From assembly GCF_014635705.1 (NCBI RefSeq), contig NZ_BMDI01000002.1, positions 62,001 to 126,000 of the forward strand: a stretch of DNA of 64,000 nt. The letters run 5' to 3'. The DNA is from Oxalicibacterium faecigallinarum. Lineage in GTDB: Bacteria; Pseudomonadota; Gammaproteobacteria; Burkholderiales; Burkholderiaceae_D. The notes below the pieces were generated by a model that saw only the letters and a list, made by a program, of their open reading frames with translations, was not told where the DNA came from and did not search any database. Positions 49,348 to 59,134 of the stretch are shown piece by piece (position 1 is the first letter of the stretch; each line of letters begins with the position of its first letter). The position numbers and the translations under genes were made by a program.

Positions 49348-49521
49348 TCAGCTACGCAGATACTGTTTTACTTCTTCGGCTGAGGCGCCGGTGGCGCGCA
49401 TGGCACGGAGCAAATGGTCGGGCGAGCAGCCAAACTTGGTTGCCAGATACTGGCTGTCCCAGTCATTGTTGCTGACTTTGGTCGCTTCAGCAGGCTCGAA
49501 GTGGAAGTCGTCGTGCAACAT
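49348..49521 (-). CDS. DUF3606-type micro-protein
   Basis: A 57-residue protein read on the minus strand, beginning MLHDDFHFEPAEATKVS and continuing NDWDSQYLATKFGCSPDHLLRAM, then a final helix ASAEEVKQYLRS. The WDSQYLATKFGCSPDHLLRAM pattern matches DUF3606 proteins, which are small, stress-associated and of unknown function. AAGGAG lies at 49528-49533 (read on the minus strand), six bases before the ATG. A longer overlapping frame on the same strand (49368-49673) is a different frame and is not the gene. Confidence 0.82.
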   Translation of the reverse strand: MLHDDFHFEPAEATKVSNNDWDSQYLATKFGCSPDHLLRAMRATGASAEEVKQYLRS

Positions 49522-49727
49522 GGCGTTCTCCTTGAATTTTTGCCTACCTTACCTTGCATGGCGCGGTCTCTCTGTGCGAAACCCAACAAACTGCCGGTAA
49601 ATTTCCGATCCATTTGCGGATTGCCCAATTTGCGGTTGGACGTCATTTGCTTTCCCGGCAAGTTGTGCCACACTCGCTCGGTTGTTTTACCGGCAAGTTT
49701 TCACTAACCCTTCCGCGGACGATTCAG

Positions 49728-50936
49728 ATGCACGCCATTACGACGACCGAGCTGTTCCTGATTGCCATGCTGATTATTTTCAGCGTGCCTTACCTGATCT
49801 GGCGTTTCTTCAAAACGGACTATTACGCACCACTGGTGGTGGTGCAGATCATCGCCGGTATTCTGCTCGGCCCGGGTGTGCTGGGTGCGGCGTATCCGGC
49901 GTATTACGAATTCGTTTTCACGCCAGCGGTCATCCAGTCTCTCAATGCAATCGCATGGTGGGCAGTCATGCTGTTTGTGATGATTGCCGGTATCGAGCTG
50001 GATCTCAAGAAAGCCTGGGAGCATCGACGTGAAAGCAGTATCACGGCTGGGCTGGCGCTCGGTACGCCGTTGATCTTCGGTTGTGTTGCAGCACTCGGCA
50101 TGCTGATCTTTCCGGGCTGGATCGCGCAAGGTGCGGAGGAATGGCAATTTGTCCTCGGCGTTGGCATGGCATGCGCGGTGACAGCCTTGCCGATCCTGAT
50201 CCTGTTCATGGAAAAGATGGAAATCCTGCGCCAGCCGATCGGCCAGCGTATCCTGCGCTACGCCAGTCTGGACGATATTGCGATCTGGGGTGTGCTTGCA
50301 ATCATCCTGCTCGACTGGACGCGCGTGGGGCGTCAGGCAGGTTTCCTTCTCGTGTTCATCATTGCCACCCTGGTTTTCCGCAAGCTGATGGTGCGCCTGC
50401 AGGAACGTGACCGCTGGTATGTCTCGCTGATCTGGCTGGCAGCGTGCGGGTTGGCGGCCGACTGGGCGGGTTTGCATTACATGGTCGGTGCCTTTCTCGC
50501 GGGTGCGGTCATGGATTCGGAATGGTTCGATCAGGAAAAAATGGATCTGCTGCGTCATCACGTCTTGCTCGTCATCATGCCGGTATTCTTCCTGAGCACA
50601 GGATTGCGCACGAATTGGGGCGTCGGCGGTGTGATGGTGTTTGGCGCAGCGGCGGTGCTGTTGGTGGCGTCGGTTACCGGCAAGCTCGCCGGTGTGCACA
50701 TGGCGGGCAAAATTCTGAAGTGGGAGAAGGGCGAAGCGTCCATCATCGGCTGGCTGCTGCAGACCAAGGCGCTGATCATGATCATCTTCGCCAATATCCT
50801 GCTCGATAAAAAAGTCATCACCAACGAAACCTTCACGGCGCTGCTGTTGATGGCGGTGGCCAGTACCATGCTGACGGTGCCGATCGTGTCGCCCAAGCTG
50901 AAGAAGCTGCGCGCACTGATTACCCGCTCGAGTTGA
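49728..50936 (+). CDS. CPA2-family cation/proton antiporter (Kef/NapA-like)
   Basis: A 402-residue membrane antiporter with about twelve spans. The CPA2 features are VVQIIAGILLGPGVLG near the start, the ion-binding WWAVMLFVMIAGIELD stretch, GMACAVTALPILILFMEKM, and the late VMPVFFLSTGLRTNWG. No C-terminal RCK/TrkA domain is attached, so it is shorter than KefB or KefC. The start at 49728 is chosen by homology; the frame is open upstream but without similarity, and the ribosome site is weak. The ion (Na+ or K+) cannot be told from sequence. Confidence 0.88.
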   Translation: MHAITTTELFLIAMLIIFSVPYLIWRFFKTDYYAPLVVVQIIAGILLGPGVLGAAYPAYYEFVFTPAVIQSLNAIAWWAVMLFVMIAGIELDLKKAWEHRRESSITAGLALGTPLIFGCVAALGMLIFPGWIAQGAEEWQFVLGVGMACAVTALPILILFMEKMEILRQPIGQRILRYASLDDIAIWGVLAIILLDWTRVGRQAGFLLVFIIATLVFRKLMVRLQERDRWYVSLIWLAACGLAADWAGLHYMVGAFLAGAVMDSEWFDQEKMDLLRHHVLLVIMPVFFLSTGLRTNWGVGGVMVFGAAAVLLVASVTGKLAGVHMAGKILKWEKGEASIIGWLLQTKALIMIIFANILLDKKVITNETFTALLLMAVASTMLTVPIVSPKLKKLRALITRSS

Positions 50937-50950
50937 GTGGATCGCATAAC

Positions 50951-50988
50951 AAAAAAGCCTGCTTCCTTATCAGAAGCAGGCTTTTTTT
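50951..50988. terminator. Bidirectional terminator between the antiporter and ubiX
   Basis: AAAAAAGCCTGCTTC (50951-50965) and GAAGCAGGCTTTTTT (50973-50987) with a seven-base loop, T-rich on both sides. It ends both convergent units. Confidence 0.93.
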
Positions 50989-51002
50989 GTAAGGTGGCAG
51001 GA

Positions 51003-51587
51003 TTACATCCCTTGCCAGCGTGGTGTCAGGGTGTGCTGCAAATGAAAGAGGTCCAGTACCCGTCCGATGGTGTGATCGACCATCTCGTCGATCGAAGCAG
51101 GGCGGTGGTAAAAGGCGGGTAAGGGTGGAAAGATCACGCCGCCCATTTCCGTCACAGCCGTCATGTTGCGCAGATGCGCCAGATTGAACGGCGTCTCGCG
51201 CACCATCAATACCAGCTTGCGGCGTTCTTTCAGAATCACATCGGCCGCGCGCGTGATCAGATTGTCGGACAGGCCATGTGCAATCGCAGCCAGTGACCGC
51301 ATGGAACACGGTGCGACGATCATGCCGTGGGATTGGAACGAACCGCTGGCAATCGCAGCGCCAATGTCGCGCACGTTATGCACCACGTCAGCCATGGCTT
51401 CGACGTCCTTGCGATTCAGATCCAGCTCCTGATGCAGATTCAGGACGCCCGCATCAGAGATCATCAAATGCGTTTCGACCTGCAGCGTGCGTAAGGCCTG
51501 CAGCAGACGCACACCGTAAGCAACACCCGTCGCGCCGGTAATGGCGACGATCAGGCGTGTCGGTGCAGCATCTGCCTGTTGACTCAC
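51003..51587 (-). CDS. ubiX: Flavin prenyltransferase UbiX
   Basis: A 194-residue enzyme that makes prenylated FMN, the cofactor of the UbiD decarboxylase in ubiquinone synthesis. Motifs: VAITGATGVAYGVRLLQAL for FMN, GMIVAPCSMRSLAAIAHGL, and RKLVLMVRETPFNLAHLRNM. It starts one base after the grxD stop on the same strand, so the two are coupled. Confidence 0.95.
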   Translation of the reverse strand: MSQQADAAPTRLIVAITGATGVAYGVRLLQALRTLQVETHLMISDAGVLNLHQELDLNRKDVEAMADVVHNVRDIGAAIASGSFQSHGMIVAPCSMRSLAAIAHGLSDNLITRAADVILKERRKLVLMVRETPFNLAHLRNMTAVTEMGGVIFPPLPAFYHRPASIDEMVDHTIGRVLDLFHLQHTLTPRWQGM

Positions 51588-51588
51588 A

Positions 51589-51903
51589 TCAGTCCTTGAA
51601 CAGTGCTTGCAGTTCGCCGGATTCGAACATCTCGGTCATGATGTCCGAGCCACCGATGAATTCGCCTTTGACATACAACTGCGGTACGGTTGGCCAGTTC
51701 GAGTAATCCTTGATGCCTTGACGGACTTCTGCGTCTTCCAGCACGTTGATCGTGATCAGATCCTTGACGCCGCTTTCCTTCAGGATGTGGATCGCCTTGC
51801 CGGAGAAGCCGCATTGCGGGAATTGGGCGGTGCCCTTCATGAACAGCACGACCGGATGTTCGGTCACGGTTTGTTTGATCCAGTTTTGTACGTCGTCGCT
51901 CAT
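51589..51903 (-). CDS. grxD: Monothiol glutaredoxin Grx4 type
   Basis: A 104-residue monothiol glutaredoxin with active site CGFS (Cys31), MKGTAQFPQCGFSG, and the GSH-binding WPTVPQLYVKGEFIGGSDI. It carries [2Fe-2S] clusters together with BolA proteins such as the one at 23593. An AGAGGC site precedes the ATG. It lies upstream of ubiX and 109 bases downstream of tex. Confidence 0.96.
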   Translation of the reverse strand: MSDDVQNWIKQTVTEHPVVLFMKGTAQFPQCGFSGKAIHILKESGVKDLITINVLEDAEVRQGIKDYSNWPTVPQLYVKGEFIGGSDIMTEMFESGELQALFKD

Positions 51904-52012
51904 TTGATGCCTCTAAGTGTTGGTTGAACCTGCGTCGGGTCATTGCGAAGAATGATTGCCGCCATTATAGAAAAATCCGTCCCGGCATGCCGAAAAGGGT
52001 CTGTTTTTGGCA

Positions 52013-54355
52013 TCAACCTTTCAATTTTGCAAACGCTGCTGCCATGGCACCCGCTGCTTCCGGTTGGCGCGACTGCTGATGCTGCGCCATGCGACTGCGG
52101 TCGTTGCGGTCACTGCGTTGCTGCGGTTGCGAGCCGGGTTGCGGCGCGCTGTCGGACAGACGCATGGTCAGCGCAATGCGTTTGCGCTTCTCGTCCACCT
52201 CCAGAACCTTCACTTTGACGACCTGACCGGCCTTGACCACCGTGTGCGGGTCTTTCACGAAGGTGTTGGACAGCGCCGAGATGTGCACGAGGCCGTCCTG
52301 ATGCACGCCGATATCGACAAAGGCACCGAAGGCCGCGACGTTGGTGACCACGCCTTCCAGAATCATGTCCGGCCGCAGATCGCGGATTTCTTCCACCCCT
52401 TCCTTGAAGGTTGCGGTCGTGAACTCGGGACGCGGATCGCGACCCGGTTTTTCCAGTTCCTTCAGGATGTCGGTCACGGTCGGTACGCCGAATTTGTCGT
52501 CGGCGTACTTGGCCGGATTCAGCGACTTCAGCAGCTTGCTGTCGCCGATGATGCCTTTCACATCCTTGCTGATGTCGGACAGGATTTTCTCGACCAGCGG
52601 ATACGATTCCGGGTGAACGGCAGACGCATCCAGCGGATTTGCACCATTCATCACGCGCAGGAAGCCGGCTGCCTGTTCGAAGGTTTTTTCGCCCAGACGC
52701 GGCACCGCCATCAGATCAGCGCGCGAGGCAAACATGCCCTTCATGTCACGATAGCTGACGATGCTTTGCGCCACGCTGTTGTTGAGTCCGGACACACGCG
52801 CCAGCAGCGGCGCCGACGCTGTATTTACATCCACGCCCACCGCGTTCACGCAATCCTCGACCACGGCATCCAGCGAGCGTGCCAGTTGTGACTGACCGAC
52901 GTCGTGCTGGTACTGACCAACGCCAATCGATTTCGGATCGATCTTCACCAGCTCCGCCAGCGGGTCTTGCAAACGGCGTGCAATCGAGACGGCACCGCGC
53001 AGAGACACATCCAGATCCGGCAATTCGCGCGACGCGAACTCGGATGCCGAATACACCGATGCGCCGGCTTCGGACACGACGATCTTCGTCAGCTTGAGCT
53101 CCGGTGCCTTCTTGATCAGGTCTTGCGCCAGCTTGTCGGTCTCACGCGAGGCGGTGCCGTTGCCGATCGAGATCAGCGCTACATTGTGTTTGGCCGCCAG
53201 CAGCGCCAGCGTGTGCAGCGAGCCCTCCCAGTCGCGGCGCGGTTCGTGTGGATAAATCGTCGCGGTATCGACCACCTTGCCAGTCGCATCGACCACCGCA
53301 ACTTTGACGCCGGTACGCAAGCCCGGATCGAGGCCCATCGTGGCGCGCGGGCCGGCAGGTGCAGCCAGCAGCAAATCTTTGAGGTTGCGGGCAAAGACGT
53401 TGATTGCTTCGACTTCCGCCTTTTCGCGCAAGCTTGTCATGAGCTCCGTTTCCAGATGCATGAACACCTTCACGCGCCAGGTCCAGCGCACGGTATCGGC
53501 CAGCCACTTGTCTGCAGAGCGCCCCTGATTGCTGATGCCGAAGCGCGAGGCAATCCGGCCTTCGCACGGATTGTGCGGCGCATCCCACTTGGGCTTTTCT
53601 TCCTCGCTATCGAGGCGCAGATTCACATTCAGCATCTCTTCGCGACGGCCGCGGAACAGTGCGAGTGCACGGTGCGATGGAATGGTCGAGAGTGTTTCCG
53701 AGTAATCGAAGTAATCGGAGAATTTTGCTCCGGCTTCCTGCTTGCCATCGGCTACTTTCGATTCGACGATGCCGTGCTCGTTCAGGTACTCGCGCAAGGT
53801 TTGCAACAGTTCTGCATCTTCCGCAAAACGTTCCATCAAAATCTGGCGTGCGCCATCGAGCGCCGCCTTGGTATCCGGCACGCCCGGATTTTCCACATCA
53901 TCGACCTTGAACGCAGGCTTCAGATACTTGGCTGCTTCTTCCTCAGGATTCAGTGCAGGGTTTGCCAGCAGCGCATCGGCCAGTTCGGTCAGGCCTGCTT
54001 CGGCTGCGATTTGTGCCTTGGTGCGACGCTTGGGTTTGTACGGCAGATACAGATCTTCAAGACGCGTCTTGTCTTCCGCATGCGTAATCGCATCCAGCAG
54101 CTCAGGCGTCATCTTGTTCTGTTCGTTGATGGACGAAATGATCGCCGCACGACGATCTTCCAGTTCACGCAGATAGCGCAGGCGTTCTTCTAGCAGACGC
54201 AATTGCGTATCGTCGAGACCGCCGGTGACTTCTTTACGGTAACGCGCAATAAAGGGAACAGTGGCGCCTTCGTCGAGCAAGGCGACGGCAGCTTGAATTT
54301 GCGCAGGCCGAGCCGCCAGTTCGGCAGCCAGGCGTTGTTCGATGGAGGGCAACAT
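52013..54355 (-). CDS. tex: Transcription accessory protein Tex
   Basis: A 780-residue nucleic-acid-binding protein. The N-terminal helical Tex domain has [30 protein letters not shown], the RNase H-like YqgF domain is central ([17 protein letters not shown]), helix-hairpin-helix motifs follow ([19 protein letters not shown]), and an S1 domain is near residues 655-725 ([27 protein letters not shown]). The C-terminus is Gln/Arg-rich. Tex aids RNA polymerase during stress and virulence-gene expression in other bacteria. A good promoter lies just upstream (minus strand). Confidence 0.96.
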   Translation of the reverse strand: MLPSIEQRLAAELAARPAQIQAAVALLDEGATVPFIARYRKEVTGGLDDTQLRLLEERLRYLRELEDRRAAIISSINEQNKMTPELLDAITHAEDKTRLEDLYLPYKPKRRTKAQIAAEAGLTELADALLANPALNPEEEAAKYLKPAFKVDDVENPGVPDTKAALDGARQILMERFAEDAELLQTLREYLNEHGIVESKVADGKQEAGAKFSDYFDYSETLSTIPSHRALALFRGRREEMLNVNLRLDSEEEKPKWDAPHNPCEGRIASRFGISNQGRSADKWLADTVRWTWRVKVFMHLETELMTSLREKAEVEAINVFARNLKDLLLAAPAGPRATMGLDPGLRTGVKVAVVDATGKVVDTATIYPHEPRRDWEGSLHTLALLAAKHNVALISIGNGTASRETDKLAQDLIKKAPELKLTKIVVSEAGASVYSASEFASRELPDLDVSLRGAVSIARRLQDPLAELVKIDPKSIGVGQYQHDVGQSQLARSLDAVVEDCVNAVGVDVNTASAPLLARVSGLNNSVAQSIVSYRDMKGMFASRADLMAVPRLGEKTFEQAAGFLRVMNGANPLDASAVHPESYPLVEKILSDISKDVKGIIGDSKLLKSLNPAKYADDKFGVPTVTDILKELEKPGRDPRPEFTTATFKEGVEEIRDLRPDMILEGVVTNVAAFGAFVDIGVHQDGLVHISALSNTFVKDPHTVVKAGQVVKVKVLEVDEKRKRIALTMRLSDSAPQPGSQPQQRSDRNDRSRMAQHQQSRQPEAAGAMAAAFAKLKG

Positions 54356-54388
54356 GACAACTTCCAGATTGGTGAAACGAAGCGCTAG

Positions 54389-54418
54389 ATGATACGCAAT
54401 TCAGGCGGGAAGTGTCAG
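54389..54418 (-). promoter_or_regulatory. Promoter candidate for tex
   Basis: Read on the minus strand: CTGACA (54418-54413) and TATCAT (54394-54389), each matching five of six consensus bases, spaced 18. It lies 34 bases upstream of the tex start codon and suggests tex is transcribed independently of the HNH gene. Confidence 0.6.
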
Positions 54419-54464
54419 TCTTGACAGGACGATAAAAAATCTAAGATGTGGTACTACGTTTGTA

Positions 54465-55082
54465 CTAACTATTCTCCATCAACATCTTTTGTAATTCAGA
54501 AATTGTATATGCGGGTTTGCGTCTATGGGCCAAATAATGACAGTTTGGGCAAATGGGCACTAAGTCCTTGGTCGGATTAATCTTGTATTTCTTACCGATA
54601 GTGCTTATCTCTACGAGATGGTGAACGTGAATACAATTTTTTCCAGCATCTCCGTAGCGCTTCTCGAAATTGAAATTGCAGACTACGCAGTTGTAACCGT
54701 GTTCCTTTAAGCAGGCATTTCGAGCTTTCTTACTGCGCTCATAGGCATTGACCGATATTGTCTTTACTGAACCCTCGTCATAATTCTCGCCCTCATCATC
54801 GTACTCTTCTGGTGAAATTGTCGTTGTATTAGCTAGTTGCCAGATTGCGCGGCCAGAATTAAATGGTCTATCAATGATTCCCTCAATGACTAATTCTTGC
54901 CTAGCCCAGCGAATCTCGTTCTGAAATAGCGGTCTTCCGCCACGTTCGCTCTTTTCCTCGGATGAAGTAAGGCCCCATTGTGCTGAAAGAAGCTCATAGA
55001 CTTTGGATGTTTTTAGAGCTCCATTAGATTTTAGTAGTTCTATGAGCTGTTGCTTAATCTCTATACGTGATGGAATAGCCAT
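54465..55082 (-). CDS. HNH endonuclease with N-terminal Mrr_N-like domain
   Basis: A 205-residue protein in two parts. Residues 1-85 resemble the Mrr_N winged-helix domain of restriction systems (IEIKQQLIELLKSNGALKTSKVYELL, then FQNEIRWARQELVIEGIIDRPFNSGRAIWQL). Residues about 125-195 form an HNH nuclease with metal-binding cysteines and histidines (CVVCNF, HVHHL, PICPNCHYLAH). No methyltransferase is adjacent, so a type IV or other modification-dependent restriction role is plausible. The gene and its flanks are much AT-richer than neighbours; bases 55081-55200 hold 32 G+C of 120. It looks acquired and sits between DUF748 and tex on the same strand. Confidence 0.82.
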   Translation of the reverse strand: MAIPSRIEIKQQLIELLKSNGALKTSKVYELLSAQWGLTSSEEKSERGGRPLFQNEIRWARQELVIEGIIDRPFNSGRAIWQLANTTTISPEEYDDEGENYDEGSVKTISVNAYERSKKARNACLKEHGYNCVVCNFNFEKRYGDAGKNCIHVHHLVEISTIGKKYKINPTKDLVPICPNCHYLAHRRKPAYTISELQKMLMENS

Positions 55083-55193
55083 GGAAATTAAATCTACTTA
55101 AGAGATAGACTTTTATTATTCGATTAGATCGAAATAGTTTTTAATTTTCTTGATAACTTCCTTCTTGAATTAAGAGAAAGGAAGTTTTGGTAG

Positions 55194-58100
55194 TTAGCGT
55201 AATGAAAAATCCACTCGACTCACTTTCGCTTCCTTTCCTTCCGCATCCTTATCCCCGCCACGCTTGGTTGCCAGAATAAAGACCCGTGCATCTTCGACCT
55301 TGCCTTGTTCGAGCAGCCAGTCCTTTACGTTCTGCGCACGGCGATTGCCGAGGACGGTCAGGTCGTCATCGCTGACTTCGGCGTTCTCGATCATCAGTGT
55401 TTCCATCTCGGGTACAGGAATGTCTTTCTGCAGGCCGACGAGGTTGCGTGGCTTCTTGAATTTTTCATCCTTGTAGACGCGCTTGAGCAGTGCCGGATAT
55501 TCCTGCTCGGAGACGGTGATGCTATTGGCATCGCCGGACTGGCCCTTGCCGACCATGTCCTTGAGCTTGAGTGCACGAACCTTGCGGTCAATCGATGCGC
55601 GTTTCAGGCCTTCGCGATCTGCTTCGGGATCGACGCGGGCAGTGATTTCCAGCTTGAGGGCAGGACGGTCTTCGAGCATCTTGGCGACGGCTTTGAGTTT
55701 TTCTTCTTCCGACGGCTGGATGCGGGCGCGGCCAGCATCAAACACCATGTGCGACATTTCTTCACCACCACCGAACAGCGAGCCGATCAGCGAGAACGGC
55801 GCCGTCACCGCTTTGGTGATGACGTTGACGATGACCTTGACGATCAGGCCGCCGATCGAGAATTGCGGATCATCGAGCGAGCCGCCGACGGGCAGGTTGA
55901 TATCGATGACGCCATTGCGATCGCTGAGCAGTGACAGTGCAAAGCGTACGGGCAAGTTGGTGGCGGTCGGGCTTTCGATCTTGTCGCCGAGTGTCAGCTG
56001 ATCGAGGATCAGACGATTCTGTGCGCTGAGCACGCGGTCTTCGATCTTGTAGGCGACATCAAACGACAGTTTGCCTTTGGCGATGCCATAACCGATGTAG
56101 CGGCCGGAGTAGGGTGACAGCGGGGCGAGCTCCATGCCGCGCACTTCCGCTTTCAGGTCCAGTTCCAGATCGCCCTTGAGCGGGTTGATGTCACCCGCAA
56201 TCGTCAGCGGCGCGCTGTTGACGAGACCTTTGAGATCAACCTTGGCGCGGCTGTTTGGATCGGATGAGAGGCCGGACACGGCACCACCAAAGCGCATCAG
56301 GTTGGCGGTGTAGTTGGGTTTGATGAAGTTGTCGGTAAAGCGCACCTGACCACCGCGCAGCAGCAATTTGCCGATCTTGATCGGCGGAATATCACTGGCC
56401 GGTTTGGGCGTGCTTGGCACGACGGCTTGTGCGGTGTTGGTGCCGCGCAGACTCTTGTCGCGTTCGACCACCGGTTGCGCTTCGGTCACGCTTTTCGCTT
56501 CTTCCTCCGGCTGGCGGCGCACATCCTGCAGGTTGATACGACCGTTCGGATCAATGATGACGCGCGCGAAAAAGTCATTCAGTGCGACCTGATCGATGTT
56601 CAAGGCAAGCGGTGCAAACTTGACGTTCATGCCGGTGAAGCTCAATGTTTTCCAGCGCAGGAAATCGTTGGTGCTCAGCTTGTCGACCGTGGCCAGATCG
56701 CCGACGGTCAGATTGCCCTTGAAACCGCCGGTGACTGTATCGTTCTTGCCCTGTTCGAATTTGAGCGCGCCTTTGCCCGAGACATTCGCGCGCGTCAGCA
56801 GGATGTTGATCTGGTCGGTGAAATAAGGTTGCGCCTGCATGATGTCGACCTGACTGAAGTCGAGATCCAGATCGGCATGCAGTGGTGCCATGCCGAGCAC
56901 TCCCTTCACGGCAAGCTTGCCATCCTTGTTCACCCCGGCTCGCAAATCGATGCTGGCGCGTGCATTGGCAGCCGTCGACAGCTTCTCCACCGTCAATGCC
57001 AGTGGCGCAATCGTGGTCACGGCAGGACGCGGCAATGAGCGATCTTCCATGCGGGCCGACCAGTCGCTGATCGCCAGTTTGCCAAGCTGGATGGTGTAGC
57101 CGGCTTCTTCCTGTTTGCCGGCCTTGCCTGATGTGGCAGGTTTGGTGGCGGATGCGGTACGCATTGCCTTGCCTTGTTGCAGCGAGAGTTCGGCATGCGA
57201 CGAGGTGACGTCCTGCACGTCGACGGTTTTCTTGCCGGTATCGACGGCAATATCACGCACGGTCAGGTCGAACTTGTCGATGCCGGCTTTCATCGGCCGT
57301 GTGGCTTGTGCATCGTCAAAGCCGATGCGTGTGTTGCGCAAGGCGACTTCGCCGATGGCGATCTGTATTGCATTGGCACTGGCTTTGGCTGATGAGGGTG
57401 CGGCCGGATTGGTGTCCGCCGATTTGTTGTCAACAGTTTTGACTTCCGCTTCCTTTTTCACTGCGACTGGCGTTGCTGCTTTAGGCGGCAGCAGCAAATT
57501 GTCGAGATTGAGGCTGCCGTCGGCATGGCGGGCAATGTCCGCTTCCAGTCCGTTCAGCGCAATGCGTGCGATGTCCAGCTTGTTATCGAGCGGCTTGGCA
57601 TCTTTCAGGGTGACAGTCAGTTCCGGCAATTTAACGAGCTGCTTGTCGCTGGTGTCGTTGACCTGCAGGGATTTGAGGTGAATGTCGCCGTTCAGCAGCA
57701 CGGTGGGGGCTGCACCGGTTTTTTGCTGAAAATTGGCGACGAGCTTCAGATCAAGCTTGGCGCTCGGCACCTTGAAGCGTGGTGTGCCGGGGATGTAGCG
57801 CAGATAATCCGTCAGGTCGAGCGCGTCGATGTCGATATCCATGACCGCCTGTTTGGGATCGGCAAATGGCAGGGTCTTGCCTTGTATCAGCAGTGGCGTG
57901 TCATTGATGTGTGCGCTGAGCAGCGGCTCGACGAAGACGTCGATTTGCGAGGGCAGGGAAGAGATGAACGGAATGCCGAGCTTGAGTGCATCGATCTTGT
58001 GCTTGGTGCCGGCAACCTGATCGTCGAGTTCAATACGACCACCGCTGATTTCGATATTGAAAACCGAGAAGCGTGCGGGTTTGTCCGATGGTGGCTGGCT

Positions 58101-58535
58101 GTTGGCCAGTTCCAGCAGATCGTCGATGTTGGTTTGCGATTCGTTCTTGCGTACCAGATGGACGTAAGGGGTGGTCAGCGAAAACTGCTCGACTACCGGC
58201 GCAAAGCGGAACAGTGACTTGAAGGACAGATCGACCAGCATGGAATCGAAGCTGGCGAAGACCGTATCGCTGTCCGGTTCCTTCATCTGCATGCCGTGCA
58301 CGGTCAGGCGCATGGTGTAGGGGTTGATTTCGATCTTTTCGATCGTGGTCTGGCGATGCAGCTTTTCTGTCAGTTGCTGTTCGGCTTGCGATTTGAGGAT
58401 GCCGGGCAGCGCAAAGAAGCCGAACAGGCCAAGCAGAATGAAAAAGACGACGATGCCGATCAGACTTCGCTTGACCACCGGCTTGCGCGAAACCTGTTTG
58501 AGGGAGGATGGCAAACGGGAGACGAAGCTGGACAT
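55194..58535 (-). CDS. Large AsmA-like DUF748 envelope protein
   Basis: A 1113-residue protein with one N-terminal membrane anchor (RSLIGIVVFFILLGLFGFFALPG) and a long periplasmic body of beta-rich DUF748/AsmA-type repeats (IEINPYTMRLTVHGM, FDSMLVDLSFKSLF, ISGGRIELDDQ). A second region near residues 730-900 repeats the KIGKLLLRGGQVRFTDNFIKPNYTANL pattern. The C-terminal end is OmpA-like in style (ARVDPEADREGLKRASIDRKV, LGNRRAQNVKDWLLEQG). AsmA-family proteins are thought to be lipid-transport bridges to the outer membrane; here that is inference. Confidence 0.87.
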   Translation of the reverse strand: MSSFVSRLPSSLKQVSRKPVVKRSLIGIVVFFILLGLFGFFALPGILKSQAEQQLTEKLHRQTTIEKIEINPYTMRLTVHGMQMKEPDSDTVFASFDSMLVDLSFKSLFRFAPVVEQFSLTTPYVHLVRKNESQTNIDDLLELANSQPPSDKPARFSVFNIEISGGRIELDDQVAGTKHKIDALKLGIPFISSLPSQIDVFVEPLLSAHINDTPLLIQGKTLPFADPKQAVMDIDIDALDLTDYLRYIPGTPRFKVPSAKLDLKLVANFQQKTGAAPTVLLNGDIHLKSLQVNDTSDKQLVKLPELTVTLKDAKPLDNKLDIARIALNGLEADIARHADGSLNLDNLLLPPKAATPVAVKKEAEVKTVDNKSADTNPAAPSSAKASANAIQIAIGEVALRNTRIGFDDAQATRPMKAGIDKFDLTVRDIAVDTGKKTVDVQDVTSSHAELSLQQGKAMRTASATKPATSGKAGKQEEAGYTIQLGKLAISDWSARMEDRSLPRPAVTTIAPLALTVEKLSTAANARASIDLRAGVNKDGKLAVKGVLGMAPLHADLDLDFSQVDIMQAQPYFTDQINILLTRANVSGKGALKFEQGKNDTVTGGFKGNLTVGDLATVDKLSTNDFLRWKTLSFTGMNVKFAPLALNIDQVALNDFFARVIIDPNGRINLQDVRRQPEEEAKSVTEAQPVVERDKSLRGTNTAQAVVPSTPKPASDIPPIKIGKLLLRGGQVRFTDNFIKPNYTANLMRFGGAVSGLSSDPNSRAKVDLKGLVNSAPLTIAGDINPLKGDLELDLKAEVRGMELAPLSPYSGRYIGYGIAKGKLSFDVAYKIEDRVLSAQNRLILDQLTLGDKIESPTATNLPVRFALSLLSDRNGVIDINLPVGGSLDDPQFSIGGLIVKVIVNVITKAVTAPFSLIGSLFGGGEEMSHMVFDAGRARIQPSEEEKLKAVAKMLEDRPALKLEITARVDPEADREGLKRASIDRKVRALKLKDMVGKGQSGDANSITVSEQEYPALLKRVYKDEKFKKPRNLVGLQKDIPVPEMETLMIENAEVSDDDLTVLGNRRAQNVKDWLLEQGKVEDARVFILATKRGGDKDAEGKEAKVSRVDFSLR

Positions 58536-58618
58536 GGGAGCGCCGTATAGTATGGACGTGCGGAAATTCTACCAGCGCTGGTTTGTTTGTGTTGTCGTTC
58601 TACTATGCTCGAATGAAT

Positions 58619-58643
58619 AAAAAATCCGGCGAGCAGGCCGGAC
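58619..58643 (-). terminator. Terminator of the CopD-like gene (Mrp operon end)
   Basis: Stem TCCGGC (58625-58630) and GCCGGA (58637-58642), loop GAGCAG. A run of As on the left gives the T-run on the minus strand, and Ts on the right give weak activity on the plus strand. Confidence 0.8.
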
Positions 58644-58663
58644 TTTTTACGAAGTAGGTCGGA

Positions 58664-59110
58664 TCAGTAATAGAGCGGTCCGAGGGCGCCGATACAGATC
58701 GTCAGCAGACCGAGAATCAGGTTGACCAGCACCAGCTTGCGCATGGATGCCATCGCTGCACCGGCGGCTGGCCAGTCTTCGGCAGCGACGCCACGCTTGA
58801 GACGTTTGAATGGCGCAAAGAAGATGTGTGCGTAGATCAGCATCATCACGGTGCCGATGACGAACATGATGGTCACTGGCAGTGGCGGTTTTCCCATCAG
58901 CGACATCATGTAACCGCCGCTGCCGAAGATCAGCACGATGGCGATCCACACCCACATGAAAAACTTGGTGAAGATGCCGACCAGCAGTTTAAGGCGTAGT
59001 GGCGGTTCGAGCGTGACAGCGGCGACCGGACGCAGTGCGTTATGGGCAAAGAACATGCCGCCGACCCAGATGGTAAAACCGAGGATATGCAGAAACTTGG
59101 CTAGATACAT
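58664..59110 (-). CDS. CopD-like four-helix membrane protein
   Basis: A 148-residue inner-membrane protein with four spans and the CopD-type start KFLHILGFTIWVGGMFFAHNALRPV, which places conserved histidines at the membrane surface. Later conserved elements include MLIYAHIFFAPFKRLKRG. CopD relatives take part in copper handling, but this short form is often of unknown function. It is 24 bases behind mrpG on the same strand and ends at a terminator, so it is probably the last gene of the Mrp operon. Confidence 0.75.
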   Translation of the reverse strand: MYLAKFLHILGFTIWVGGMFFAHNALRPVAAVTLEPPLRLKLLVGIFTKFFMWVWIAIVLIFGSGGYMMSLMGKPPLPVTIMFVIGTVMMLIYAHIFFAPFKRLKRGVAAEDWPAAGAAMASMRKLVLVNLILGLLTICIGALGPLYY

Positions 59111-59134
59111 GGCTGTTCTCGCAGAAAAAGAAGG

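Noticed and set aside
49368-49673. 101-codon minus-strand frame overlapping the DUF3606 gene
   Set aside because: It is in a different frame, low-complexity, and lacks a ribosome site; the 57-codon frame fits a known family.
52904-54193. A 429-codon open frame on the plus strand opposite tex
   Set aside because: Antisense shadow of tex; residues are His/Arg/Gln-rich as expected from reverse-frame codons and there is no ribosome site.
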